From Liolophura sinensis (Eukaryota; Mollusca; Polyplacophora; Chitonida; Chitonidae): a stretch of DNA of 64,000 nucleotides. Positions within the stretch are counted from its first letter, which is position 1. Each line of letters begins with the position of its first letter. The notes under the pieces are model-generated. The model ran no database searches and was not told the origin of the DNA. It was given only the letters and a program-made list of their open reading frames with translations. Below, piece by piece: positions 35,048-46,900 of the stretch. The stretch covers positions 16,948,018 through 17,012,017 of the forward strand of contig NC_088301.1 of assembly GCF_032854445.1 (NCBI RefSeq), in the 5' to 3' direction. The translations under genes and the position numbers were made by a program.

Positions 35048-35150
35048 GTTTTACAAATTGTTGCTTAACGCCATACTGAAGAAATTTGCACTTAAACAAC
35101 CCGAATAGCTTTTATGGGTGGAGTTACTGGCAAACTTTCATGCATGTGAA
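35048..35150. repeat. Dispersed repeat with GCTTTTATGGGTGGAG core
   Basis: TTGTTGCTTAACGCCATACT ... TTTTATGGGTG ... CTGGCAAACT is shared with 49255-49430 and faintly with 18395-18480. Confidence 0.45.
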
Positions 35151-35557
35151 GCAGAAATTTTCACATTAAAATAACTTTGAACTGGTTCATAATTTGTTAA
35201 TTCCTAAGTTTATTCCAATTTAGTAAGACACGTCTAGGCTTCTGGACTTTAAAACTATTGTTGCGTGTGTGAAGCAACAATGTTTCACTCGATCATAATT
35301 TCGATCACTTAATGATCAAATCAATCGGTTAATCCCCAATTTGTTACATTTTGTAACAAAAAAAAAAATCCATGCTTGCGAGATTAAGTGTTTTGTTTTT
35401 GTCTCAGGTTTAACGAATACGGTATTCAAGATTTGCGCACTTACATGTTGGCCTATATACACGTATGTCAGATTGTGAGTTGAATAGTCCAGGGTCGTCA
35501 AACTTTCACACGCGGTATCATGCAGATTTGCGCGCAACGGCCTCGAAAGGGTTTATT

Positions 35558-35690
35558 TTTGTTTAATTACTTCATTGGAGTTTTACGCCTTACTCAAAAA
35601 TACTTTACTTGAACGACGGCGACCAGCATTATGATTGGAGGAAACAGGGCAAAGCTCGGGGGAAATCGACGACGGTCCACAGCTTGGTGA
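35558..35690 (-). mobile_element. SINE family A, partial
   Basis: Tail and body, cut before the head. The next copy follows directly. Confidence 0.8.
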
Positions 35691-35694
35691 CCTT

Positions 35695-35866
35695 ATTATT
35701 ATTTGATTATTTGATTCGTGTTGTATATTTCACTTATACGACGGCGGTCAGCATTACTGTGAGGAAACAGGGCAAAACAGGGCAAAACAGGGCAAAATCC
35801 ACGACCATCAGCAGTTTTCTGCAGACCATCCCACGTACGTACGAGCGGAGAGGAGACCAGCAAATA
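35695..35866 (-). mobile_element. SINE family A, partial, with short GGGCAAAACA triplication
   Basis: A second tail starts inside or against the first copy. The body holds three tandem GGGCAAAACA units. Confidence 0.8.
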
Positions 35867-36061
35867 TGAACTGGGCACGTAGACTATTGATGGAAGACAA
35901 GTAGTGTCCAACGTGCATAGATACAAGTAAAACTTCAGTACAGGCCCCACGAACGCTCTCGAATGCTCATTTTCACTAAGGAGCCATGACAAATTAGAGC
36001 GGAAAATCTATATATACAAATTTCCTGTCATGTATTAAATAATTCCTATAAATGTTTTAGG

Positions 36062-36250
36062 GAACAGGCCGTGGTCTAATTGTTAAAGCCTCTGCCTTCC
36101 AGCCTCTACAGGTCACGCTACAGACGAGGGTTCAAACCCTACCTTGGACATGGAATATTGTTTCCCCGTTCTCACTGCCCGTGGGCCATTGGTGACAGTA
36201 AGTGATTTACGACGCTCGTGTCGCTGCTTACGCAGTACACTCAAAACATT
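36062..36250 (+). mobile_element. tRNA-related SINE (family B-like)
   Basis: GGCCGTGGTCTAATTGTTAA (A box) and GAGGGTTCAAACCCTACC (B box), then a body. tRNA folding is not kept, so this is not a tRNA gene. Confidence 0.65.
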
Positions 36251-36412
36251 AATCTGTTAACCTTAACAGAAAGTCTGTTGCCTGAGTGTTGCTAGAATGT
36301 ATTGTTATTATAACATAATACTTTGTCATATTCAACATAATATTCTGTTGGTCAAATGGGATCTTTATGGTGAATTAATAGAATATGTCTGTTGTATTTA
36401 ACAGAACAAAAA
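36236..36412. mobile_element. MITE family M1, copy 1
   Basis: Starts ACACTCAAAACATTAATCTG, with TTAACAGAAAGTCTG near the left end and its inverse CTGTTGTATTTAACAGA near the right end. It overlaps the end of the SINE by a few bases. Confidence 0.6.
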
Positions 36413-36439
36413 CATACAGCATAGAGAGAACAACCAGAG

Positions 36440-36545
36440 CAGAGATGACAGAGTGATAGCTGGCGAATGCTGACACATGACCGGTGAAATATACGACCTC
36501 TTGTCAGCTTACCTCAGTCAGGGTTTTATTCTATCTGGTCACGCA
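36440..36545. repeat. Dispersed repeat R4, copy 1
   Basis: GTGATAGCTGG ... ACCGGTGAAATA ... CCTCTTGTCA.CTTACCTCA is also found at 47890-47990. Confidence 0.6.
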
Positions 36546-36829
36546 AATGCATAAATAGTAGAAAATTACAAGCCTGACGCAATTAAAATCAAATTTTAAT
36601 ATCTTTATAACAGGGCTGAAGTCACACAATTTGAATTTTTTTTTCTCTGCTAATACGCAAGCAAATCATTAAATGGCGTATACTCCAAACCAAAATCCTG
36701 TCACATTGCATCACATGTTGTCAGTCTTCGAAGACACGGTAACAGTTTGTGTCAATTAATGTCTAAACGATGTACAAGACGAGAAGAAACCATAGATAAC
36801 TGAAAGAGAAAATATAAGCCTGTTCAAGT

Positions 36830-37152
36830 AAAGTCAACGGCGAGAGGTGGATTCGAATTTTGGATCCTGTTTACAAAAAAACGAGTGCCTTTTAGGGTCG
36901 AAAGGCTTAAAATGGTACTTGTTGCTGCCTCGCTTGGAGCTCATCACTGAAAGGATACAGGACTGAGTGGTCCTGTGTTACTATAATGAGACTAGGTAGG
37001 ATGTCATGCCTGGTGTCTTCAGCGTGACACTTCAGTGGTGGCATCACTTTGGCAATATGGACACGCCCTGCCACAAGAAGACAAAGTGTATGTACAACAC
37101 CTTATGTCACCTCGTCGCTATATGACGGTTAAATTGTTAAGTACAGCATAAA

Positions 37153-37160
<8 letters not shown>
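36830..37160 (+). mobile_element. SINE family B-like, ending in CACACA run
   Basis: GGTACTTGTTGCTGCCTCGC ... GCTATATGACGGTTAAATTG ... AAGTACAGCATAAACTCACA resembles the family B tail. The head is weak. Confidence 0.5.

Positions 37161-37207
<47 letters not shown>
37158..37207. repeat. (CA)n microsatellite
   Basis: About 25 CA units. Confidence 0.97.
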
Positions 37208-37212
<5 letters not shown>

Positions 37213-37214
37213 TA

Positions 37215-37345
37215 TTTATTATTTTCTGCGTGCTTTAAATCACATGCCCAGGAGTATTTCATTTTCACATGTACGACGGCGGCCACAATTATATGGTGGA
37301 TGAAAACTGGGCAGTCAGGCGAAATCTCAACATGCGCAGGTTCAA
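37215..37345 (-). mobile_element. SINE family A, degenerate
   Basis: GTACGACGGCGGCCACAATT and the body up to ATGCGCAGGTT. Confidence 0.7.
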
Positions 37346-37433
37346 AGCGATCACATATAGGCTTAGTTTAATTTGACTGTAAATTAATACAGAAAATAAT
37401 TTTTTATTTCATACTCACAAATATTCCACTCAT

Positions 37434-37680
37434 ACACTCAAAAAATTAATCTGTTAATTTTAACAGAAAGTCAGTTGTTTGAGTGATGTTGGAATGTATT
37501 CTGTTTTTACAGCAGATTGTTCTGTTAGAGAACACGCATATTCCCTTAATTCAACATAAAGATTCTATTAAGCTAATTAAGATATTATGTTGAACATGAC
37601 AGAAAGTTATGTTATTATAACAGAATATCACTCAGACAAACAGGCTTTCTGTTAAAATTATCAGATTGTATTTTTAGTGT
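37434..37680. mobile_element. MITE family M1, best copy, with terminal inverted repeats
   Basis: Left end ACACTCAAAAAATTAATCTG, right end (inverse) ACACTAAAAATACAATCTGA. Both are followed by TAATTTTAACAGAAAG. About 247 bp, no ORF, AT-rich. Confidence 0.8.
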
Positions 37681-38159
37681 ACCATGGGTATATGTGATAA
37701 AGCTATTGGCAAGTCACCGTACTAATAAACGTATAATTATAATCCTGTTGAAAATAAAATGCTGTAAATTGTTACAATCAACTTAGTCTGTGATGGCTTT
37801 GTCCAACAAGACCTTAGGCACACCAAGTTTTATGATATAGTTTATCAGCATTCCTGCATGAAGTATACCGGGCATTTCTTTTGCAGCGTTTTGCATATTG
37901 TCCGATAAATCCAACGGATTAAAATGTTCCAGAAATAATGCACTTGTTTTAAAGGAATACATTTGGTTTAAAGCAAAACCAGATTTTCATATAGGGTAAA
38001 TACTTTATTAGATATCATCAGGTGCATTAAAAATAAAAGACAAGCCTCTGCAGGCCAACGGGATATGGGAATTACCTGACATAAATGTATGTGTTAAATT
38101 AAGAGAATACTACATAAACACTGTATAACTCAATTCCTGTTGACAAACATAGTTGTTTT

Positions 38160-38304
38160 TTTTTTAAATTTTTTTCATTGGTGTTTTACACCGTCCTCAA
38201 GAATGCTTCACTCACACCTTTAAGGTGGGAGGAAACCTGAAAGAGCCCGGAGGAAAACTACGGCCATCCGCATGTCACTGACAGACCTTCCCACGTACGC
38301 TTAT
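38160..38304 (-). mobile_element. SINE family A, partial
   Basis: CATTGGTGTTTTACACCGTC ... AGACCTTCCCACGTACG. Confidence 0.85.
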
Positions 38305-38946
38305 ATTATGAGTGTAACAGGATGTTAACATTGAAATGACGACAAATTACTTCACGTGAACACAGGTTAATGCCAAGGCTGGCGAAGTTGAAAACTCCCC
38401 ATGCATTATAATTTACAAATGTTTGGGACCTGGCAAGAGTTCAATTTGCAATGCAATGTTATGCACCATAGACCGCCAGGCTTTCATTTCCAGTCGCGTT
38501 CTTCATGTACAGACATGTTGCATAAACCTTCTACTGGAAAAGCTTTCAGGTCTGGTATGCTGACCTGACTAATTTGGATGGTTAAATAAATGCATTTGGT
38601 TTTGAATTTTCAAAGGTAGAAAACTGATTCCTTTAATAACATTTTCCCGTAAAAACAAGAAAAAAAAAAGCAATACTGGTTTTAATGAATCGGTTCAATG
38701 TATCGGCACTTCGTTGTTTGTATCATAAGTTGTTTCAGATTGTGGAGCCTCTAAATTAATGTGGTTCCAACGAGAGCCAGCCGTTCTGAGTATATTGGTG
38801 GCTGGTTTGTAATTGAAAATTTCTAACTTATTGAATGAGAAAAGTAACACTGAAATCTGCGTAATATTTTAAAACATCGCATCGTGTATGATCACACTGG
38901 AGGTCACAGTATTCAGTGAACATAATCAATAATATTTTTGTTATTT

Positions 38947-38952
38947 TTTAAT
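38947..38952 (-). terminator. Possible polyadenylation signal ATTAAA of SELENON
   Basis: ATTAAA on the minus strand, about 70 bases past the candidate SECIS. A later AATAAA lies at 38004-38009. Either could be used. Confidence 0.3.
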
Positions 38953-39020
38953 TGTATGTCGGTTCTATTAGATACGTTTAAACCATCAGTGCATTTGCAG
39001 CAAATGAGAAGGTAAAGCGA

Positions 39021-39094
39021 TAGTTAAGCCATGCATCAGTGTGTCGTCAGTCACTGGGAGTTTAGACAGATACACGTCATTCCGCCATTAACCA
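39021..39094 (-). promoter_or_regulatory. SELENON: Candidate SECIS element in the SELENON 3' UTR
   Basis: It begins about 220 bases after the stop. Lower helix TGGTTAA/TTAACTA (7 pairs), internal loop, then ATGA (39077-39080) opposite GA (39036-39037), helix II starting GTGT/ACAC, and an AAA in the apical part 13 bases after ATGA. Spacing fits the eukaryotic SECIS consensus, but helix II has mismatches. A SECIS must exist somewhere in this 3' UTR. Confidence 0.45.
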
Positions 39095-39314
39095 TTCTTC
39101 ATACAACCCTCATGATGACATACACTGATATGTGAAAACGTATACAGGCATTTAACACAACAATCAACCAGGTAAGCAAACATAAGCTTACATGTATATA
39201 AATAAGGCCTTAATCACTCGCTCACATGATTTTGAATATACAAGTATTTTCTTCGCTGAAAAGATCTGGAAGGAGAGTGCTCATGCGCTGTCTTCTCGTT
39301 GATATCCGGGCTGT

Positions 39315-39390
39315 TTAAAAGTCGGTGCCAGACAGTTCTAGACTCTTCTTCAGTAGCTGATAGTAGTTGTACGAAATATTGTCCTGAAAA
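39315..39390 (-). CDS. SELENON: SELENON exon 9, C-terminus and stop
   Basis: [27 protein letters not shown] at 39315-39317. It matches human F-E-D-P-S-T-A-T-Y-M-Q-F-L-K-E-G-L. Acceptor TTTCCAG. Confidence 0.9.
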
Positions 39391-42308
39391 CTGGAAACGA
39401 CATTCAAATCAACGCTAACTGAAGATGCTATTACATGTGCAAGAACGGTCAACTATTTAAGTTCAGCTATAACTGTGCCTTTATTATACTCCGACCATCT
39501 TACATATAAACTTACACAAAAACCTTTGTTTCATATTTGGCGAATTGTATCGCAGATTAATGCATAAATTTTATTATTTTTATTCAGATAGACGCACCAA
39601 AATTTTTAATTTTGTTCTTCCTGTGGGAAAAAGGAAAACAAGGCATTCTTTTCCGATATATTTTCTGGATGTTCTCCAGAGGCAACTGATAAATTCTAAT
39701 GGTTTCTCTCTCTATTTATTTTTTCTATCTTTTCTAACAATTCTTACCGTGGACAAAGCTACATACAATAAAGAAACATTTTAAAATTTCTGAAGTTTCC
39801 ATAAGCCTTTAAATCATGTAGAATGCGTTAAAATGTAAGTGTACTATGCACAAACTTCATTAAATGTTTCAACGCCTAATGAAAGTTTGCAAGTTTTAAC
39901 AAAATGTAGCCAATAGATCACAAGACTTTTCTCACGTTTATACGGTAAAAACTAATCACACAGATGCAGAAAGCAACGGAAGAACTTTGACATTAGAACA
40001 CTGTTAGATTACTGTACAATCAGTTTCTTACAATTTTGTAAACAGTTAAATTTCTCACACTCAAGAAAGCGTTGTTTCAACATTGTAAACTCTTTCCCTC
40101 CTCCATCACTGCGAAAATGTTGGATTAAACATTATTCAAACTATCCATAACATTTCCGTTTTAGGAGTGCTTGTCTGATTATATGTGTTGTTATGGCAAC
40201 CGTTACGGTAAACAAACAACACTTTATTGCCTTGAACATGTCAGATTTGGCTTTTGGAATTGTTAAAAAGAAGTGTCGTACCCGTCTTTCATGAACATAT
40301 CAGTATCTGTAGGCTTCTCCAGCAAATAGTTCAGGTTTTCCGTGTACACGACAGTGCCGTTTATGTGGTGAACACTGATCTGGACCGGAAACCTGTATAT
40401 GTAATATATAGAAATGCAAGTCAATATATACCGATAATCGATAATAAATGCAGACACGGGACAAGACACGCCAAAAGCCATGGAATGTTCATGGGTATTC
40501 AGTTCAGTGAGGGTTAATAATTGATTCCTATTAAACAGAAACAGTGTATATGTATATATATATATATATATCCTCCTAACACAAGGTCACATCTAACAAA
40601 ACCAGACTCCATACCACACATATTACAACAGTTAGAGGAGAAGAAAACGATGCAAATATCAGATGAAAGAACGTGATAAAGTTATTTGCAAATATGGTCT
40701 AATATTTTTTCGAGGAGAAGAGGGTATTTGAAAGTATGTATGTTTGTATGGTAGGTATATAGGATCACATTTTTCGTCTTTGCATTATGTTGTTCTAAAT
40801 AAGAACGTGATGCATGTCTTATAAATATATTTCAATGTGAATTTCTTGTTTAAGTCCAAAGATATGTATTGAATGAAATATGATAGTAAACTGACGGCCA
40901 AAAGAAACGTTACGTGAGTTGAATTTAACCAGCCTTTTCAGCAAATTAATATCAAATTATTATAGGAAAACATTGTACGAAGCATATTCCCGTGTGCGAC
41001 AAGCGTCATATACGCCCGCACGAATTTGTCTGAGACAACGGAGAAAGTTGAAAAATCACGTGACCCATGGATTGCCGCAACTGCACGTGTAAAACGTTAC
41101 ACACAGTGTGCTTGATTTGCATACTGACTAATAACCACCAAAGTAATGCCTCGATTGACTCCAGAACAACACGAGAGGGCTCTGTGTATGGTATCCATGT
41201 GAGCCACCCATGCCCACATTGCAAGGACCTTCGGCTCCTCTTGTGTGTGTCAAACTTGATGAAACGTTACAGAGAGACAGGGTAGACATCGGACAGGCCA
41301 AGAACAGGCAGGCCTAGAATAACTACGCCCAGAGAAGACGGGTACCTGCGCATCTCACACCTGAGAAACCGCTTCCTGACAGTGACGTCATCGTCAATCA
41401 ATGCCTTAGGTCACCGGGTCAGTCGGCAGACCGTGTCCGGGAGACTCATGGCTTACGGAATAAGGGCCTATCGATCTTTCACAGGGCAGGTGTTGACAGC
41501 CGAACATCGTCGCCAGAGGTTGCGATAGGCCGCGACTGCGATTGCGATTGTATGCCGCTGGCAGCCACTTGATTGGCAACGTATTGTTTTTACGGATGAA
41601 AGCCGCTTCTGCCTGTTCCGAGCCGATGGCAGACAGCGAGTTTACCGTCGAAGAGACGAACGAACTGCTGTACCATGCGTCCAGGAGGTGGTACCATTTG
41701 GTGGCGGGGTGGGATTTGTGGACGGAAACGAACACCACTGGTCATCATCTACGGGAACCTAACAGTTCAACGTTGTTAGGATTAAATTCTACGTCCTGTC
41801 GTCTTACCATTCCTTCAAAAGCAGTCAGGTGGTGCCCTGTACCAGCATGACAATGCCAGACCCCATACAGCTCGAACTGTGCAGAACTTCCTGGACGCCA
41901 ACGACGTCAACGTCAGGGTGTATTTACGCATTACCTCACGTGTAGTCACACATTAATTTAGGTATAATCACAAATTATCTCACGTGTATGCCTCCAGCGA
42001 GTGTTGAGCCAGTGTGGCTACTGGCTCCTCAGAGCTCTTTGTCAGCTCCTGGATCTCTGCTTCCAAAGACCAAGTACTAACAAAGTAGTTCTGCAGCATG
42101 GACACAACGGGCGAACTCTTCAGAGCAGAGGCTCGGAGAGTCCGCCCCGAACCTGTGGAATGCAAAACAATCCAATTATTTCCCGGCAGTCCATAATGCA
42201 GGTCTAGATTACTCGATTATTGATGGATAACAGCAGAACCCACTTTTCCAAACATTACATAAATTTATCTTTCCCAAATTTTGTGAACCACGTGCCAATT
42301 TTCTTCCG

Positions 42309-42370
<62 letters not shown>

Positions 42371-42456
42371 CGGATTCCCATACATTCCCGTGAAACAATA
42401 TATATATATATATATATAATCGGATTCCCATACATTCCCGTGAAACAAATTTGCGA

Positions 42457-42493
<37 letters not shown>

Positions 42494-43902
42494 CATTTTA
42501 TCATATATTCCAGTTATGATACAGTGTAAGCTGAATCAGAGATAAATACTTGACTTATTTCTCCAATCAGGATGATAACTCCCACGTAAATAATCATTTT
42601 TTTTCTTTATTATATACATGTTTATTAAATTACTCCGCATCCCAGATTCCCATCGAAAAATGGGTCAGCTTACAAATGAAATACAAATTTATATTAAAAA
42701 TTAAAAAAAATATTAACAGGAAGTCTGCTGTGTGAATGATAGTAGAATGTATTCTGATAAAACATAATACTGAGAAATGCTCAACATAATACCCGGTTAG
42801 TCTATAATACAGTACTAATGTTGAATTAATAGAACATGAATACACTATAACAGACTTTCTGCTAAATTTAACAGGGCGCACCCGGATTATATTTTTGAGG
42901 GAGTATGAAAGACGATTGGGGATGAAATATGACTTTGCGTGGTAGATATACACTGAACATCGATGAATGTATAGGCCTATAAATTCAAAATTCTCTATGC
43001 TTGTTTCATCAGCCTATATTGTTAAGCTAAGGGAAATAACCCTACATAATTTCGCCTATGTACATATCCCATTCAAACATAACATATTCTCTGTTGTGAG
43101 TACAAAACGGGATCTTCTTATATCTATACATGAAAGAAAAGTACTAAAGGAGCGAGCGCGTTTTGAAAAGGCCTGCGTAATCACGCAGCTATATGTAAAA
43201 TTGGAGAGATCGGTTATATCCGTTATTCTCACACAACGACTGCTCTTGTAACTTTCCAGGAAATGTAATCTGATCGTGTTAATATCGTTATAGTCTTATA
43301 TGTGTTTGCTTGAGACTGTAAACAACAAAGAGTGGTCAGTTTATATTGTGAATAATAAGTACGTTATGGTGTTTGTGCCAAACAGTTGCTATCCCAAAAG
43401 TGAAACATAAAGGTTACAATATATCAGCCAGATTAATGAACAAACCAAAATTTTAATATTAGATTTGTTTTAAGGGTAAAGAAAACATCAGCGTGATGAA
43501 TTCGTTAGAAGAAAGACAGCTACTCAGAGTAATAGGTTGAGTTGTTTGTAGTGTTGAAAGAATTTATTTCAACCAAGTAAAATTCATTTGAAACACTGGA
43601 TTCTACAGTGGTCTCTGTGTCATTATGTCCATAATTCACACATGACGTCACATCCGGTTTTGCCACTAAGGACACACATTGCTACACTTCTGCATGTCTA
43701 CATAGATCCACAAATCCATTCGCTGAACGAAACGAGCTATATCAAGTAAAAGTCCCGATCACTGACACCAGTGATTCTATAGAAAACAATCCAACTGATT
43801 TTCAAAACAGTTTAGTAGTCTTTCCATATAAATTGTTCTATATTTTGATATTTCCCCGTATGTTCCTGAAGTGATTATATAGTTGATAACCACTGTCAAG
43901 TC

Positions 43903-43986
<84 letters not shown>

Positions 43987-46900
43987 AGTTTATTAGTGTT
44001 TTGCGTCATAGGCCTACTCAAAAATACATACATGTACTTGTCTCAAGTGAGCCCCTGGTACCTGGCAAATTTAAATTCAAATCAGAAAAAGCGGGATGTA
44101 CGTTTGCGCATGCTAATAATCCTTAAACCGTTATGCCAACAGAGTCCTGTCAAATAACGCACACCAAACGCGACTGTAACCTGGGTTGTTTACCTCAGCA
44201 TGATTGGTCATCCAATGCCCCCCAGAGCACGATGGAATGCACCAGTTTGCTCTCCTCTCTGGCTCTCTCGAACGCTTCTCTAAACGGTAAGTATTCCACC
44301 TATTCGTATAAAAGATATTTTGCAGAGAATCACTTACTAAAAGTCATTTACTAAACATATATAATTGATGAACAGAATTATTGTTATTATGGGGTCACAC
44401 TTTCTGGATACAGCAGAGAGTCTAGTGTTGACAATTATGCGCAGGCCACTCAAACTGCGACCTAACTGGCAGGCACTAAATCGGTAGTTCGACATTCTGG
44501 ATGATCTTCAGCCTGTTTTCAGCACTAGAATCTCTGCTATACGTATCTAGAAAGCTTATTGCCTAATAAAGATAGTATTCATACTACCAAATAACTTGTA
44601 AAAGACATATAGGGGGTCCACCCATCTAATATGCCAGTGATTACTGATAGGTTTATTTTCTGTTGGTATATTTTAAGGTAAAAAAAAAGGCGGCTGTGAT
44701 TTGGTATGAAGGTGCTAGAAGGACCACGATGAGTTTCTAGAGTATACGGATTCCCCGAACTATGAAATACCTAAGGTTACATTTAAACTTCATCCGTCAC
44801 TGTACTCGTACTCATCCGCCACTGTACTCGCACTCATATCAAGAGAAGTTTACTTAGAAAACTGTGACCGAATGGTGTTGAGGAAAAACTTAACGAAACC
44901 CTGAATCACATATGCCATATGATAAATTTAGCAGTGGTGGAATTCCCCTCAAACCGCAAAACGGATAACAGTAATTATATATCACAGATTTCTTGCAACT
45001 TTTTAAAAGATATGTAGAAGTTCACTTGATGGCCACAAAGCGCTATATACATAAAAATCAGATAAACTACGGCGCCCTGCATCCGTGAAAATAATCCGTG
45101 AAATTTAAGTTAATAGAATGTTTTCTAACAGACGTTAGAACAGATTATATTATACTCCAAAATAATATGACATGTATGTTATGGAAAATATAATACTGTT
45201 GGAATAATCTGAATAAGTCTGTCAAATATAAGACAATAGTCTGAAGCAATAACATAAACTATATAATCTTCCATCACCTAGAAAACATAGAGAATTCTGT
45301 TAATTCTACAAACTTTTTTCTCTTCATTTACTTGATTGGTGTTTTACAATGTACTCAAGAAAATGTCACTTATGCTACGGCGGCCAGCATTATGATGGGA
45401 GGAAACCGGGCAGAGCCCGGCCGAAATCCACGACTATCCGTAGGTTGCTGGAAGACCTCATGCACGTTCGTCCAGAGATGAAACCAGCATGAGCAGGACT
45501 TGAAGTCACATGAAAGGCATTGGTAAAGGGCCCTAGGATCATTGCTCCGCGCTGACACTAACCACCTAGGCCACGGAGGCCCGATGTGGTTCTAGACTGT
45601 ACAGTTTAACCTATAATGGTTTTTTTCCCTGCACACTCGAGGCACATCTGTCTGGCCGACCATCAGCTAATTAATCAGCAGGTATCAACTTACTCTCTCA
45701 CCTGTTTGAATGGATTAAAGGCTTTGTCTAAGATCTTATCCGCTTCTTCAGATGTAATGGATTCGCGCCATAGATTGGCGTCGTCTTCTCTGGAAATTTC
45801 AAAATCTGACGTGTCCTTCGTCCTAATTTCCATTTGAGGAATGAAACCAATTTCAGCGAGTACATTTTCAGGCGAGTCCATGTTGGACACGATCTCCATA
45901 TCTAAAAAACAGAAAATGCTTATGGCAACTGGAGTAGTCTTCCCCTGATTTTCCCATCTGTTCTACCATTTGATTTTATTTATTTGATTAGTGTTTATAC
46001 GCCGTACACAAGAATATTTCACTTATCCGACGGCAGCCAGCATTATGGTGGGACGAAACCGGGTAGAGCAAGGAGGAAACCGACGACCATCCGCAGGTTG
46101 CTTTCAGAACTTTTCTCGTACGTTTTACTGTACCGTGGAATGAATGAGGTTAAGCGCCACATTGGCAGTCTTTCAACTATATTGTGGCTATTATCCACAA
46201 GAATTTTTTTTTATAAAATTATGATATTGATCATAGCAAATTATGCACAGGCGTGGACCCTTTTTGCTTTCCTTGAGATATTTAATACACCATTAAGCAC
46301 CTTAAAATGTGTACACGGTTTATTTATTTATTTATTTACAGTGTATTTATTTGATTGATGATTTACACCGTACTCAAAGATATTTCACTTATACGACAGC
46401 GGCCAGCATTATGGTAGGACAGCGTGCAAAGTCCAAGGGAAACTCACAATCATCGGCTGGTTTCTGGCAGATCTTAAAACGGTTTATACTGAGCTTAAGT
46501 ACAATTACTTTTCATGTTATATATTCTCTTAGATATCGCATTTTATGCAATTTGTGTTAGAACTTTTATATTCACGTACTAAAAAGCCTCATTTTTTTTT
46601 TATCCCAGCAACACTTCGTTCTAGTCCTACGTTCACATTTGAACTCAACAGACTCACACTACTCAAATATATAACGCCACACATTTTTCGATTTTAAGCA
46701 AATCTAAAAGACTCCCACGATGATGCTGGCGTATAAGTGAAATATTCTTGAGTGTGCCGTGAAACATCAATGAAATCTAAAAGACCACTCGCCTTTCTCA
46801 AAATTCATTGTTTTCAGTATAACAAAGAAATATTTATCAACACCATTATCAGTTTAGCCATGCAAGGAGCATTGACTATCGTTTCATGCAAAGTAGCCCA

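Noticed and set aside
36062-36135. tRNA gene candidate with clear A and B boxes
   Set aside because: The arms do not fold as a tRNA and a SINE body follows. The same applies to 51534, 19090 and 5036.
38761-38815. CCAGCC/GGCTGG hairpin as a SECIS candidate
   Set aside because: It has the stem but no ATGA/GA quartet or apical AA at the right distance. The site at 39021-39094 fits better.
41406-41850. Frames of about 100 codons on both strands
   Set aside because: The + strand one is broken Tc1 transposase and the other is its shadow.
42209-42504. Tyr-Ile repeat frames of 64-79 codons
   Set aside because: They are translations of (AT)n tracts.
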